Shown: positions 1-9,059 of the stretch, in pieces
How the letters are laid out: every line of letters begins with the position of its first letter
How positions within the stretch are numbered: the first letter of the stretch is position 1
NCBI RefSeq assembly: GCF_002019665.1
Contig: NZ_KV917375.1
Location: forward strand, 1,803,175-1,867,174
Direction of reading: 5' to 3'
Length of the DNA stretch: 64,000 nt
Origin: Sutcliffiella halmapala
GTDB taxonomy: Bacteria; Bacillota; Bacilli; Bacillales; Bacillaceae_I
Translations under genes and position numbers: made by a program
The notes under the pieces: generated by a model
The model's database searches: none
The model's input: only the letters and a program-made list of their open reading frames with translations
Told to the model about the DNA's origin: nothing

Positions 1-333
1 TTAAGTGTAGTAGGAATGATTTTAGCGATAGTGTTTGTGGCGTTCCAAAATGTTTTTGATTATCAAAATTTAATTTTAACCCCTGTCATTTTATTATGTG
101 GTGTTTTTATCCCAGTGGAAAGTATGCCTTTCTTGTTAAAAGGTATTGCTTACCTTATCCCCATGACTTGGGGAATACAAGCTGTCTATGAAACCCTTAC
201 TCTTTCCCCTCAGATGTACACTTCTATGATGGTATCTTTAGGCGTCAGTACCTGCTACTTCTTGTTATCTATTTTCATTATAAAAAGAATCGAACTCGTT
301 TTACGAAAACATGGAAGCTTGGGGGCGATATAA
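1..333 (+). CDS. ABC-2 type transporter permease (3' part; truncated by window start)
   Basis: The frame is open from base 1, so the first visible Met (base 16) is internal and the gene begins before the window. The visible 110 residues hold about three hydrophobic segments and a stretch with the CGVFIPVESMP pattern seen before the last helices of ABC-2 membrane subunits. The stop touches the GTG start of a second permease of the same family, so the two are almost certainly co-translated and form a heterodimeric export channel. The ATPase gene would be expected upstream, outside the window. Substrate unknown. Confidence 0.75.
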   Translation, partial: LSVVGMILAIVFVAFQNVFDYQNLILTPVILLCGVFIPVESMPFLLKGIAYLIPMTWGIQAVYETLTLSPQMYTSMMVSLGVSTCYFLLSIFIIKRIELVLRKHGSLGAI

Positions 334-1119
334 GTGTTTTTCCTTAATAAATTTGGTTTTACTTATTTGTCCTATAAAGCACTTTACTCCTTTCAAACGC
401 TTCGGCTATTTATTTTGTTTCGGATACTTGATCCATTTATGCACTATTTATTCTTTGCAACACTTGCTAGTGCCATTGTTGGACAGGAGTATTTGTCCTA
501 TGTTGTTCTTGGAAATATTGTCTATTACACCGGACAGACGATGATGATTAATTTCATGTCGATGTTTCGAAATGAACGTAAATTTGGAACATTAGAATTA
601 AACATTGCCTCCCCGACTTCTACTTTTGTCATCATCATGAGAAAAGCGTTGGTACCATTTTTAGATGGGCTATTCGTATTTATTGCAGGTTTGACGATTG
701 CAAGGGTGCTATTTTCTATTGCTTTGCCACTGGATCAAATAGGACATTTACTATTACTCTTTACTGTCACCATGTTTTCACTACTAAGCTTTGCCCTACT
801 ATTTGCCTGTATTAGTCTATTGTTCTCGAATGTTAACTTGTTCTTAAATCTTGTTTTAGCTAGCTTTCAAGTGTTATGTGGAGTCAACTTTTCCGTGGCC
901 TTACTTCCAGGTTCACTTGAAGCACTTGCAAGAATATTACCTCTAACCCATAGTATTGAAGCAATACGGTCAATTTATCAATTAGAGTCCTACGCGATTT
1001 TACCACTATTAGGAAAAGAGTTAATGATTGGGGGATGTTATTTCTTGATTGCCCTCCTTTTAGTCAACGTGATGGAGAAATTGGCGCGAAAGCAGGGGGC
1101 GTTGTTTAAGAATGTGTAA
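334..1119 (+). CDS. ABC-2 type transporter permease, second subunit
   Basis: A 261-residue membrane protein with about six predicted hydrophobic segments, in the size range of ABC-2 permeases. The late segment with LCGVNFSVALLPGSLEA and LPLTHSIEAIRS parallels the CGVFIPVES region of the upstream partner, so the two permeases are paralogous. The start is GTG directly after the stop of the upstream gene; a G-rich stretch about 8 bases before it can serve as the ribosome binding site, consistent with translational coupling. Likely role: export of a drug, lipid or peptide with an ATPase encoded upstream. Substrate cannot be read from sequence. Confidence 0.75.
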   Translation: MFFLNKFGFTYLSYKALYSFQTLRLFILFRILDPFMHYLFFATLASAIVGQEYLSYVVLGNIVYYTGQTMMINFMSMFRNERKFGTLELNIASPTSTFVIIMRKALVPFLDGLFVFIAGLTIARVLFSIALPLDQIGHLLLLFTVTMFSLLSFALLFACISLLFSNVNLFLNLVLASFQVLCGVNFSVALLPGSLEALARILPLTHSIEAIRSIYQLESYAILPLLGKELMIGGCYFLIALLLVNVMEKLARKQGALFKNV

Positions 1120-1182
1120 GTGAAATCTGACAGTTCAAGTAAGAACTAGTAATGAATTCATACTTATAAAATAAAGGGGTCA

Positions 1183-1626
1183 ATGGCCATTATGTGGGAA
1201 AATTATATTAATTCTATTTCTAAGGATTATCATTTTGTAACTCCTGCAACTAATTCCGAAATAATAAAAATTGGTGAAGAACTAAATGTGGAGCTACCTA
1301 AAAAGTTACTAGAATTGTTCAAGGAGACAAATGGAGTGTTTGATCAGTTTAAGTGTCCCTTAATTTGGTCTACAGAACAAATCGTCAAAGACAATTTGTT
1401 TTTCAGGAATTTTGAAGAATATAAGGATATCTATATGCCTTTTGATCATTTGTTGTTTTTTTCTGATTCTGGATGTGGTGATTTATTTGGCTTCCCTATA
1501 TTAAATGGCGTAGTTCAAAAAGAAGACATCTATGTTTGGAATCATGAGGATGATAGTCGAATGTGGGTGTCGTCATCGTTAGAAGAGTTTATTAAGGGTT
1601 GGATTACGGGTGAAATTTCCGTTTGA
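1183..1626 (+). CDS. SMI1/KNR4 (SUKH) family protein
   Basis: A 147-residue soluble protein. The N-terminal helix pair with ELPKKLLELFKETNG and the later FFSDSGCGDLFGF are the typical SMI1/KNR4 fold signature: the ELP..L..LY..TNG helix, then the F..xxGxGDxF strand. Members of the SUKH superfamily often act as immunity proteins to contact-dependent or polymorphic toxins, but many are solitary with unknown roles. No toxin gene is visible beside it. Two starts are possible: ATG 1183 lies only 3 bases after the AAAGGGG site, and ATG 1192 lies 12 bases after it; neither is ideal. A strong terminator follows. Confidence 0.75.
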   Translation: MAIMWENYINSISKDYHFVTPATNSEIIKIGEELNVELPKKLLELFKETNGVFDQFKCPLIWSTEQIVKDNLFFRNFEEYKDIYMPFDHLLFFSDSGCGDLFGFPILNGVVQKEDIYVWNHEDDSRMWVSSSLEEFIKGWITGEISV

Positions 1627-1653
1627 ACAAGTTTTTCCGATAGTAATGAATGA

Positions 1654-1693
1654 GAGCGTATTTGTTGTGTAATAAGCAAATACGCTCTTTTTT
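1654..1693 (+). terminator. Intrinsic terminator after the SMI1/KNR4 gene
   Basis: Perfect 11-bp stem GAGCGTATTTG / CAAATACGCTC with a 12-nt loop, followed by six T residues. Confidence 0.9.
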
Positions 1694-1879
1694 ATAGTGA
1701 AGAGGTAGACAATTAATATACAAAGAAGGAAAAAACATAATACTAGCTAGGTTACCGAAAATAAGATTATGAATATATTATAAACAATAAAGAAAGTAAA
1801 AAAGGGAGAGATGCAGTTATAAAATCAATCAGCCTATTGGACAGGGGTTACCTTTACATAAGTGAAGGGAGGGCTGTAA

Positions 1880-2068
1880 ATGAAAAATTTAGTTTTACCA
1901 TTACTAGCTTACGTGCTTGTTTGTGTACTAGTCGTTATCGCGCCAGCATCTACGGGTTATGATACGCTAGGCTGGAAATTATTCGCTGGACAAATGTATG
2001 CGATACCGGCTTTTGTAGTCGTTGCGCTGTTTTCATTTTATGTAAATAAAAAGCCTACAGATGATTAA
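1880..2068 (+). CDS. Small two-helix membrane protein
   Basis: A 62-residue protein with two hydrophobic segments (about residues 3-23 and 38-55) and a charged C-terminus (NKKPTDD). The ATG follows an AAGGGAGGG ribosome binding site at 1865-1873. Its own terminator follows and the preceding 190 bases carry no gene, so it appears to be a single-gene unit. No family recognised and no function proposed. Confidence 0.65.
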   Translation: MKNLVLPLLAYVLVCVLVVIAPASTGYDTLGWKLFAGQMYAIPAFVVVALFSFYVNKKPTDD

Positions 2069-2100
2069 TAAATGAGAGGAATTTCCTTAAAGGCAGCTGT

Positions 2101-2127
2101 AAAAAGGACTATAAACGAGTCCTTTTT
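2101..2127 (+). terminator. Intrinsic terminator after the small membrane protein
   Basis: Stem AAAAAGGACT / AGTCCTTTTT with a 7-nt loop; the 3' arm ends in a T run. Symmetric enough to work on both strands. Confidence 0.85.
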
Positions 2128-2286
2128 CTATTTAGTAATTAAACTCGTCCGTCTACTTCCCGAGATTCAGAATCCCAATTCTTGAACCTCCAAAAAGCGA
2201 ACTAAATGTAACTAAGATTTCTAAAAACGCGGCAATATTTATAAGGGGTTTTATAGTAAACTAGTAGTAAAAAAGGGGATAGATAC

Positions 2287-2760
2287 ATGCTGCTTAGAAA
2301 TATTCAAAACGATGATTTTTTAAGGGTCTCGACAATTCTCAATGCTTGGTGGGGGGGGCGCAATATGGTAGATATGCTGCCAAGATTGTTCTTTAACCAC
2401 TTTCAGGAAACGAGTTTCATTGTCGAGGATGAGGGAAGAACGATGGGATTTTTGATTGGATTTGTCTCCCCGACACGACCAGAAGAAGCATATATTCATT
2501 TTGTTGGTGTTAATCCATCTGCGCGTCAGAAAAATATTGGGCGAGACCTTTATGAGCATTTTTTCAAAGTGGTGAGATTCAAAGGTTGTCAGGAAGTAAG
2601 CTGTGTGACGTCTCCCATAAATACGACATCGATAAAATTCCATCAAAAGCTTGGCTTCTCCATGAAGACGAGCGATCATATAATCGATGGTCTTCCGATT
2701 CATCTCAGCTATGATGGAGTGGGAGAGGATCGCGTCGTTTTTGTTAGAAGTCTTGTATAA
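2287..2760 (+). CDS. GNAT family N-acetyltransferase
   Basis: A 157-residue protein with the GNAT core: beta strand and acetyl-CoA loop around FVGVNPSARQKNIGRDLYEHF (residues about 74-94, a degenerate R/Q-x-x-G-x-G/A loop), then the TSPINTTSIKFHQKLGF motif in the last third. These enzymes move an acetyl group from acetyl-CoA to an amine; the substrate is not predictable here. A GGGG-type ribosome binding site precedes ATG 2287. Monocistronic, bounded by terminators on both sides. Confidence 0.85.
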   Translation: MLLRNIQNDDFLRVSTILNAWWGGRNMVDMLPRLFFNHFQETSFIVEDEGRTMGFLIGFVSPTRPEEAYIHFVGVNPSARQKNIGRDLYEHFFKVVRFKGCQEVSCVTSPINTTSIKFHQKLGFSMKTSDHIIDGLPIHLSYDGVGEDRVVFVRSLV

Positions 2761-2806
2761 TCAAGCATTAGAATAAGTGTTACATAACCTCCAATCAAAT
2801 CGTGCC

Positions 2807-2841
2807 GACTCTTCTGTGAATATATAGAAGAGTCTTTTTTT
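2807..2841 (+). terminator. Intrinsic terminator after the GNAT gene
   Basis: Stem GACTCTTCT / AGAAGAGTC with a 10-nt loop and seven T residues. It isolates the germination operon that follows. Confidence 0.9.
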
Positions 2842-2858
2842 GTATGTTTAACTATGGG

Positions 2859-2889
2859 TGAATTGGACGGATTTTTGACTCTCATAAAA
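2859..2889 (+). promoter_or_regulatory. Candidate sigma-G (forespore) promoter for the ger operon
   Basis: TGAATT at 2859-2864 and CATAAAA at 2883-2889 are separated by 18 bases, close to the sigma-G pattern TGAATA-N18-CATACTA. Germinant receptor operons are classically sigma-G dependent, so position and match agree. One mismatch lies in each hexamer; not proven. Confidence 0.4.
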
Positions 2890-2943
2890 AGGGAACTTTT
2901 GGATAACATAATGGTAGAAAATGATAGGTGGTATTTATGAAGA

Positions 2944-4455
2944 ATGTTCAATGGATTGTTTGGTAACCTAAACTCAAAAAATAAAAAAAATTATAAGTTA
3001 GCAACATTTCTTGAAATCGCTAGTAAATCAAGTGATTTTACTTGTTTTTATCCTTCGAGTAGTAAAGATAAAGTTATCATTTATTACTACTATTCCTTGA
3101 TTGACTCAGAACTATTTAAGAGAGACCTTCTTCCATATTTAAAGCCAAATCTCGATAAAATAAAATCGTTACAGGATATAAGTGATATTATCCCAGTAGA
3201 AACGATGCTCATTTCAGATAGCGTACAAGAAATTGAAACAAAATTAAACCATGGATTTATCTTTATACAATTACATAAAAAGGATGAAAAGGGTTTATTA
3301 ATTGATCTAAAATCAGTGGGTAAAGGATATCGAGAGACAAATGATACAGAAAATGAATTTAGTGTCATTGGACCAAAAGTTGGATTTGTAGAGAATTTAT
3401 CAACCAATATATTTTTATTAAAGCAACTTTTGAATACGAACTTGATGGTAGAAGAGCTAAAGGTAGGTTCAATTTCAAAAACAAAAGTGGCAATTGTGTA
3501 TTTAGAAGGTATTACGAATCCTGAATATGTGAATACAGCAAGACAGAGGTTAAAGGATACAGACTTTGATGTCGTGTTTGACACATCCATTATAGATCAA
3601 ATGTTATCGGATAATTCCACTACTCCATTTCCAGTCCTTCTTACTACAGAACGGGTAGATAGGGTAGTGTATGCCTTAACAATGGGACAAGTTGCTATAA
3701 TTAGTGACGGATCTCCTTACATTTTAACTGGTCCTTCTGCCTTTTTGGATTTTTTTATTTCGCCAGAGGATTATTATTTACCATGGATTGTTGGTACTTT
3801 TTTCCGAATGATTCGAATTATTGGGGTATTATTTTCGATTTTTTCGACACCAATATATGTTGCTATTTTGACGTTTCATTATGAAGTGATTCCTCAAGAT
3901 TTACTGCGTCCCTTAATTAGCTCTCGAGCGTATGTACCATTTCCACCAGTATTAGAAGCTATTTTTTTAGAAATTACAATCGAATTTTTGCGAGAAGCTG
4001 GTGCACGATTACCGACGAAAATTGGACAGACCCTTGGGATAGTTGGAGGGATTGTTATTGGACAAGCGTCTGTGGAAGCGGCTCTTACTAGTAATATTCT
4101 TTTAATAGTGGTCGCATTATCGGCATTAGCTTCCTTTACAACACCAATCTTTAAAATGTCGAATACAATTCGATTGATTCGCTTTCCTTTTATCGTGTTA
4201 GCGGCGACATGGGGAGGTTTTGGTATTGTTATTGGATTTGTTATTATGCTTACTCATTTACTTGGACTGAAATCATTAGGTAATCCGTATCTGGTGCCAC
4301 TCTTTCCTTTCAGAATAAGGGACTATGCAGACAGTATTGTTCGTTCAAACTTTGAACAAACAACGAAACGAGCTAGTTATTTAAGGCCACTAAAAATGAT
4401 AAGATATCGACCAAAGAAAAATAGGGACGTAAAAGAGGGACTGGATCATGAATAA
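2944..4455 (+). CDS. Spore germination protein, GerA family (A subunit)
   Basis: A 503-residue protein with the two-part layout of GerAA/GerBA/GerKA: a soluble N-terminal region (about 1-270) and a membrane domain with several helices (about 275-450) carrying PWIVGTFFRMIR, LLRPLISSRAYVPFPP and REAGARLPTKIGQTLGIVGG, all hallmark segments of the family. It forms the germinant receptor in the spore inner membrane with the C and B subunits. ATG 2944 is used, 13 bases after AGGTGG; the earlier ATG 2937 opens only a 9-codon frame. The 3' end overlaps the next gene by 8 bases, so the three genes are translationally coupled. Germinant unknown. Confidence 0.93.
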   Translation: MFNGLFGNLNSKNKKNYKLATFLEIASKSSDFTCFYPSSSKDKVIIYYYYSLIDSELFKRDLLPYLKPNLDKIKSLQDISDIIPVETMLISDSVQEIETKLNHGFIFIQLHKKDEKGLLIDLKSVGKGYRETNDTENEFSVIGPKVGFVENLSTNIFLLKQLLNTNLMVEELKVGSISKTKVAIVYLEGITNPEYVNTARQRLKDTDFDVVFDTSIIDQMLSDNSTTPFPVLLTTERVDRVVYALTMGQVAIISDGSPYILTGPSAFLDFFISPEDYYLPWIVGTFFRMIRIIGVLFSIFSTPIYVAILTFHYEVIPQDLLRPLISSRAYVPFPPVLEAIFLEITIEFLREAGARLPTKIGQTLGIVGGIVIGQASVEAALTSNILLIVVALSALASFTTPIFKMSNTIRLIRFPFIVLAATWGGFGIVIGFVIMLTHLLGLKSLGNPYLVPLFPFRIRDYADSIVRSNFEQTTKRASYLRPLKMIRYRPKKNRDVKEGLDHE

Positions 4456-5575
4456 GTATTTTATATGGAGGCACTTGAGATTGTGGGGAATATGCCTTTT
4501 TACCACAGTTTTATTAGTGGGTTGTGAAAGGTATAAATTGGTGGATGAAATAAATCTTGTTGATGTATTCGGTTTTGATGTAGTGGAGGATAAGGAAAAT
4601 GAAATTATGACAAGTGGGATCATCCATTTGTACAGAAAGGGACAAGAAGAGGAGGCACTTGTAAGCGTAATAGGGACAGGTAAATCAGCTAATGCTGCGT
4701 TATCAAGTGCAAATGCCAAATCATCCTATCCAATAGAAATCGGAAAAGCTCGTGTAATGGCATTTACAGAGAGGTTTACGAGAGAACAGCCGATTAAGGA
4801 TGTAGTTAGCTCTGTTTGTAGAGATGTACTTGTAGGTAGTAATTTGAAAATTATTATCATCAATGATAACCTCACTCCCTTTCTTGAAAAACTGCTAAAA
4901 GAAGAGGGGGATATGCTCCCAAAGCAAATTGAACACAATATGAACACACATATTATCCCTTTTTCCAATTTGCAAATATTTCTCTATAATTATTACGGTG
5001 AGGGAAGTGACCCCGTTTTACCTTACATAGTCATGTCAGAAAATGGGGAGATAACATTGGAGAAAGTTGGAGTTATAGGTCGTCAGGATAAATTAAAAAT
5101 GGTCTTAGGACGTGATCAAAGCTCTCTATTATCCTTAATCATGGATAATAGATCTTCGAAAAAGATGATTTTTAATGTTCCAATCCATAAGGAAGGAAAG
5201 GTAGGGAATTTGTCCTTTAACATCTTTACTGGAAAATCCAAGCTAATTCCTAAGGTAGAGAAGAACACCTTTCATGTGAACCTGAAGATTGACGGTCTAA
5301 TTAAAGACTATCCAAGTTGGATTAATTTGAACCAAGATAAAGCTTTCGTAGAAAAAGTAGTGAAAGAATACATGGTGAAAAATTATACTTCCTTGTTTAA
5401 GGAGTTTCAAAAAAATGATGTAGACCCTCTCGGAGTAGGAATGTTGTTTAAAACGAAAGACCGAAAATGGACGGAAAAGGAATTTTACAAAACGACTTAT
5501 CCTAATATCGACACAGACCTAGACGTAGCGTTAAATATTTATCAATCTTATTTAGGAGATACGGAGCATGACTAA
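4448..5575 (+). CDS. Spore germination lipoprotein, Ger(x)C family
   Basis: A 375-residue lipoprotein. The signal peptide ends in the lipobox LLVGC with the modified Cys at residue 26. The body matches Ger(x)C proteins, with the early EINLVDVFGFD segment replacing the common D..I..ligid region and a C-terminal domain ending in KNDVDPLGVGMLF.. and the W-x-x-x-F pattern typical of the family (residues about 318-345). In the receptor complex the C subunit is the lipid-anchored partner on the outer face of the spore inner membrane. It overlaps both neighbours by 8 bases. Confidence 0.92.
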   Translation: MNKYFIWRHLRLWGICLFTTVLLVGCERYKLVDEINLVDVFGFDVVEDKENEIMTSGIIHLYRKGQEEEALVSVIGTGKSANAALSSANAKSSYPIEIGKARVMAFTERFTREQPIKDVVSSVCRDVLVGSNLKIIIINDNLTPFLEKLLKEEGDMLPKQIEHNMNTHIIPFSNLQIFLYNYYGEGSDPVLPYIVMSENGEITLEKVGVIGRQDKLKMVLGRDQSSLLSLIMDNRSSKKMIFNVPIHKEGKVGNLSFNIFTGKSKLIPKVEKNTFHVNLKIDGLIKDYPSWINLNQDKAFVEKVVKEYMVKNYTSLFKEFQKNDVDPLGVGMLFKTKDRKWTEKEFYKTTYPNIDTDLDVALNIYQSYLGDTEHD

Positions 5576-6680
5576 TAAGCCTTCAAAAATAAAAGAAAAT
5601 CTGCTTGTATCTCCCTTTTTAGTGCTATTTTTAGTGCATTCATCCCAGACAGGAATCGGATTATTAAGCTTTCAACATGAAATAGCCATGGATGCAGGAT
5701 ATGATGCATGGATTAGTTTATTTCTAATTGGACTTATTTTTCATCTCTTATTATTTATGATGTTTAAACTATTAAGCTACTCAAGTGAAGGAGATATTAT
5801 TTCTCTTCATCGTGATTATTTTGGAAAATGGTTCGGTAATATCCTTACCTTGCTATTTTGTTTTTACTTTCTTCTATTAGTAACAACTGTTTTACGATCT
5901 TATGTAGAAGTATTACAAATTTGGGCGTTTAATACGATAACGATATGGGAATTTACTTTGCTCATTTCTATCATAATTTTTTATGTGGTCATTCGCGGCT
6001 TTCGCGTAATTACAGGGGTTGTTTTTTTTAGTACAATCATTCCCCTCATTCTGATATTTGTGTTGATTTACACTTTAAAATATAGTCATTTTTCTAATTT
6101 AATGCCATTTTTCAACCATGATTTGATAGAAATTATGAAATCAGCAAAAACATCTACCATTTCATTTCTCGGATTTGAATCGATCTTATTCTATTATCCC
6201 TATATAAAAAATCAAAAACAGTCGCATAAATGGGGACAAGCTGGTCTGCTTTTAACTACTGTCCTCTATACGATATTAGCGATTTTTACATTCGCCTATT
6301 TTAGTGAAGGTCAATTAAAATATATGATTTGGCCCACCTTAATCATGACGAAAATAGTTTGGATTCCTTTCATTGAAAGATTTGAATTCATTTTTATCTT
6401 TTCCTGGCTATTAGTCATTCTCGCACCAATTTGCTTATCATTATGGTCGACAGTTAGAGGGTTTAAAAGATTATTCCATATTAAGCCACGATATTCATTA
6501 ATTGGTGCCTTAATTCTCCTTAATATCACACCATTTTTCCTACAAGACAGGGAAAATATTGAGATGTTAGGGAAGATAACATCAGAAATGGGATTTTATT
6601 TACTTTTTCTCTATATCCCACTTCTATTTGTCTATGTGACAATCGTCCGTAAAATAAAAGTAAGAAAAAATGTTTCCTAA
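5568..6680 (+). CDS. Spore germination permease, GerB family (AAAP superfamily)
   Basis: A 370-residue membrane protein with about ten hydrophobic helices spread over its whole length, the size and layout of GerAB/GerBB/GerKB subunits. These belong to the amino acid/polyamine/organocation superfamily and are thought to bind the germinant. The early SQTGIGLLSFQHEIAMDAGYDAWISL (about residues 26-51) is characteristic. It overlaps the lipoprotein gene by 8 bases and closes the A-C-B operon; the gene order is the common one in Bacillus. Confidence 0.92.
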   Translation: MTNKPSKIKENLLVSPFLVLFLVHSSQTGIGLLSFQHEIAMDAGYDAWISLFLIGLIFHLLLFMMFKLLSYSSEGDIISLHRDYFGKWFGNILTLLFCFYFLLLVTTVLRSYVEVLQIWAFNTITIWEFTLLISIIIFYVVIRGFRVITGVVFFSTIIPLILIFVLIYTLKYSHFSNLMPFFNHDLIEIMKSAKTSTISFLGFESILFYYPYIKNQKQSHKWGQAGLLLTTVLYTILAIFTFAYFSEGQLKYMIWPTLIMTKIVWIPFIERFEFIFIFSWLLVILAPICLSLWSTVRGFKRLFHIKPRYSLIGALILLNITPFFLQDRENIEMLGKITSEMGFYLLFLYIPLLFVYVTIVRKIKVRKNVS

Positions 6681-6757
6681 AATTCCGTAGTTTTTTACAA
6701 ATTGTTGTTGTAATATATAAACTATCAAATGTAAAAATGTGTAATAGGAGGAAAGGG

Positions 6758-7228
6758 ATGAGAATGAGTCGATTAATCTTGTTCGGTTTAGCCTGTTTAT
6801 TTTTCGTGATTGCTACTTTTGCATCTTGGTATGAGGGCAGTGACTTAGTTGAAAACCCATTTGAATGGGAGAATACGGCGATCATTACGTCATGGCTTCA
6901 TGATGGAGAAATAGAGCGGACCAATATTTCACAGTTCGATTATTTTATTTACGCGGTAAAATTTAAACCGACATTTCCGATTATTATGATGATTAGTTTA
7001 GTATACATATTGTTTAAGGTTGGTCAGCTTTTCTTAAAAGGAATAAAACAATTCTCCTACTTTAACGTAGCTGTAGGATTGGCCTTAATAATAAGTGCGT
7101 TACAACTTATTAGTTCTCCGACAGACGGAGCTAGCATGATGATGAAATCTATGTTCTTTGTCAGTGGATTACTGATGCTATATGCTTTTTTGAATTACTT
7201 TAAAATAATCCCGCATATAGAAAACTAA
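6758..7228 (+). CDS. Membrane protein resembling the DUF4306 (YjdJ-like) family
   Basis: A 156-residue protein with an N-terminal hydrophobic segment followed by the motif ATFASWYEGSDLVENPFEW, an extracytoplasmic part, and three more hydrophobic segments. The AAWYEGS..NPWEW motif is how I remember DUF4306 proteins of Bacillus; that assignment is from memory. The start is set at ATG 6758 because AGGAGG lies at 6746-6751; the upstream in-frame ATG 6737 would put the ribosome binding site inside the coding region. Function unknown. It shares a bidirectional terminator with the convergent lipase gene. Confidence 0.75.
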   Translation: MRMSRLILFGLACLFFVIATFASWYEGSDLVENPFEWENTAIITSWLHDGEIERTNISQFDYFIYAVKFKPTFPIIMMISLVYILFKVGQLFLKGIKQFSYFNVAVGLALIISALQLISSPTDGASMMMKSMFFVSGLLMLYAFLNYFKIIPHIEN

Positions 7229-7271
7229 AAGCCAAGCACTTTGCGGGGATGCAGCAAAGTGCTTGGCTTTT
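7227..7271. terminator. Bidirectional terminator between convergent genes
   Basis: Perfect 18-bp stem AAAAGCCAAGCACTTTGC / GCAAAGTGCTTGGCTTTT with a 9-nt loop. A-run and T-run flanks make it work for both the membrane protein gene (+) and the lipase gene (-). Confidence 0.93.
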
Positions 7272-7272
7272 C

Positions 7273-8760
7273 TTAATATTTATTCCCGTTTTTATCAATA
7301 TAAAGGGACTTCACAATTGTTCGCTCAAAGTTATTGCCATTTTTTGTTTTCCCCTTCACATCAAGCGTAATGGAGTAGACGCCTTCTTCCGTAAAGTTCA
7401 GTGCTACTTTGCCTTTTTTGGCGACTTTCATTCCATAAGCCGATTTAGCTTTGCCGTCTTTTTGGATGTTAACATCGACTTCAAAATCCTTAACTTTGGC
7501 TCCTGTATTTTTTAACTCTAATGTTGCTTCCTCTAATACAATTTCTTCATTTAATTCGGAATGAAAGCCGACAGTCATCAAATAGGTTGCTTGCTCCTTT
7601 TTAGCTTTAACGGTCCATTCTCCTTGTTCAGGTTTGGTAATTTGAAAGGTATGGTGATGACCACCTTGAAAAATTTCCCGGTCAATGGAATGCTGGAAAT
7701 TGGTGTGGATTTTTCCGGATGGACTAATTATTTCGATGTCTGTTGTTTGCTTGTCGCTTAACCAATCTAGGTCGATTTGTGCGACATTTTCTTCAACAGA
7801 AAAGGTTTCTTTTCCTTCTGTTTGAAATTCTCCACCTCGATGAAGGGTGCTGATGGAGATAGCTTCTTCTTCTCTTGGTTCGACCGTTGCGCTTACCTCG
7901 TCAAGGGCAAAACTAGCCCCAGCCGCTTGAGTTAGTGTTAAGTAAGGACGGAAATACTGAAACGTGACCCCTTCACGAACGGTCGTGTGATTCCAATTGC
8001 TCACTAGCACTTCCGTACTATACGGGAGGCGTGAACTTGTGACCGTAACTGCACCATCATTTGACCCATAGGAATTTAAGTATAGTCCACCCCAGTAAAG
8101 GGAAGAGCCAAAGCTTCCCCAGCTTGTGCCAGCCAAGGTGTAGACACGATTACGTGAACGGTTCGTATGATTATCAATTTGTGGACGATAGCTATTCATA
8201 TAGCCTGTTTGTAGCGAGTACGTTGCATCATTTTTACTACCTAAAATACTAGCAAGCCAGCTTGCCCAGCCACTATAAGCGAGATCTGCTAGCTGCGAAC
8301 CATAGTGTGGAGTAGATAAGGTGATGAGATTAGACACATATGGATGCGCTCCGTGGTGAACAAGGGCATTTTGTGAATCAATTCCCCCCTTACTATGAGC
8401 AACAATGACAAGCTTTTTTTGTCCAAAATGATTATAGATATCTCGGATGCGGCTATTGACGATGGCGCCGTTATCCCACATGTTTTTATCGGGATGAACA
8501 TCAATAAAGGCAGTCTGGTAGCCGTTAGTTAAAGCAGTTTGATACATATTATTATTTTCCCACCATGTACGCGACGAACTATTAATCCCATGAATAAATA
8601 CAATTGGAGGTTTATTCGGATCAACAAAGCTCGGCGTATCCCCAACATACCACTGACCAGGAACGCCACCAGGATTATCCTTTCCACCAATACTACCTGC
8701 ATTCACCGAAACTGGAACAACAAGCAAAGCAACCAGCAAGATCAACACCAACCTTTTCAT
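7273..8760 (-). CDS. Secreted lipase/esterase, alpha/beta hydrolase fold
   Basis: A 495-residue exported protein with a signal peptide ending near VSVNA (residue 21). The first 280 residues are a lipase domain: oxyanion HGIN (57-60), nucleophile in A-H-S-K-G (Ser123; Ala for the first Gly is the Bacillus lipase habit), and likely acid and base Asp235 (GSNDGA) and His258 (NWNHTT). Residues about 300-495 look like beta-sandwich domains, possibly for surface or substrate binding. Expected role: extracellular hydrolysis of esters or triglycerides. A GGAGTGG site lies just before the ATG on the minus strand. Apparently monocistronic. Confidence 0.88.
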   Translation of the reverse strand: MKRLVLILLVALLVVPVSVNAGSIGGKDNPGGVPGQWYVGDTPSFVDPNKPPIVFIHGINSSSRTWWENNNMYQTALTNGYQTAFIDVHPDKNMWDNGAIVNSRIRDIYNHFGQKKLVIVAHSKGGIDSQNALVHHGAHPYVSNLITLSTPHYGSQLADLAYSGWASWLASILGSKNDATYSLQTGYMNSYRPQIDNHTNRSRNRVYTLAGTSWGSFGSSLYWGGLYLNSYGSNDGAVTVTSSRLPYSTEVLVSNWNHTTVREGVTFQYFRPYLTLTQAAGASFALDEVSATVEPREEEAISISTLHRGGEFQTEGKETFSVEENVAQIDLDWLSDKQTTDIEIISPSGKIHTNFQHSIDREIFQGGHHHTFQITKPEQGEWTVKAKKEQATYLMTVGFHSELNEEIVLEEATLELKNTGAKVKDFEVDVNIQKDGKAKSAYGMKVAKKGKVALNFTEEGVYSITLDVKGKTKNGNNFERTIVKSLYIDKNGNKY

Positions 8761-9059
8761 ACCACCACTCCACTTCTGCTAAGAAATAGGAGATATTCTC
8801 CCCATCTATCCTATCTGAGAGCGGTGTCATTTCAGAAGTGATTTTTGAAAAATGAGTGAAAGGACACGGAAGTATGGGAGAATTGTAGGTAGATAGATTT
8901 ATGATTTTATGGCGTTCGTGGGTGAAGTAAAGGTGTTTGATGGTAAAAAGGGAGCTATCGACAATTAGATCACTGAACTTCTCCTCACTCCCCTTATAGC
9001 ATCCAAAAGCCAACCTCTTAAACTAAAATTACCTTTTTTACCAAAAAACTAAGCGACCT
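8761..9059. other. Intergenic stretch, no gene seen
   Basis: About 300 bases between the lipase start and the end of the next minus-strand gene. Open frames here are short and lack ribosome binding sites. It should contain the lipase promoter on the minus strand, but I could not single out convincing boxes. Confidence 0.5.

Noticed and set aside
2937-2966. ATG 2937 as start of the germination gene
   Set aside because: It is in another frame and stops after nine codons.
7249-8252. Plus-strand frames antisense to the lipase
   Set aside because: No ribosome binding sites; the minus-strand lipase explains the coding signal.
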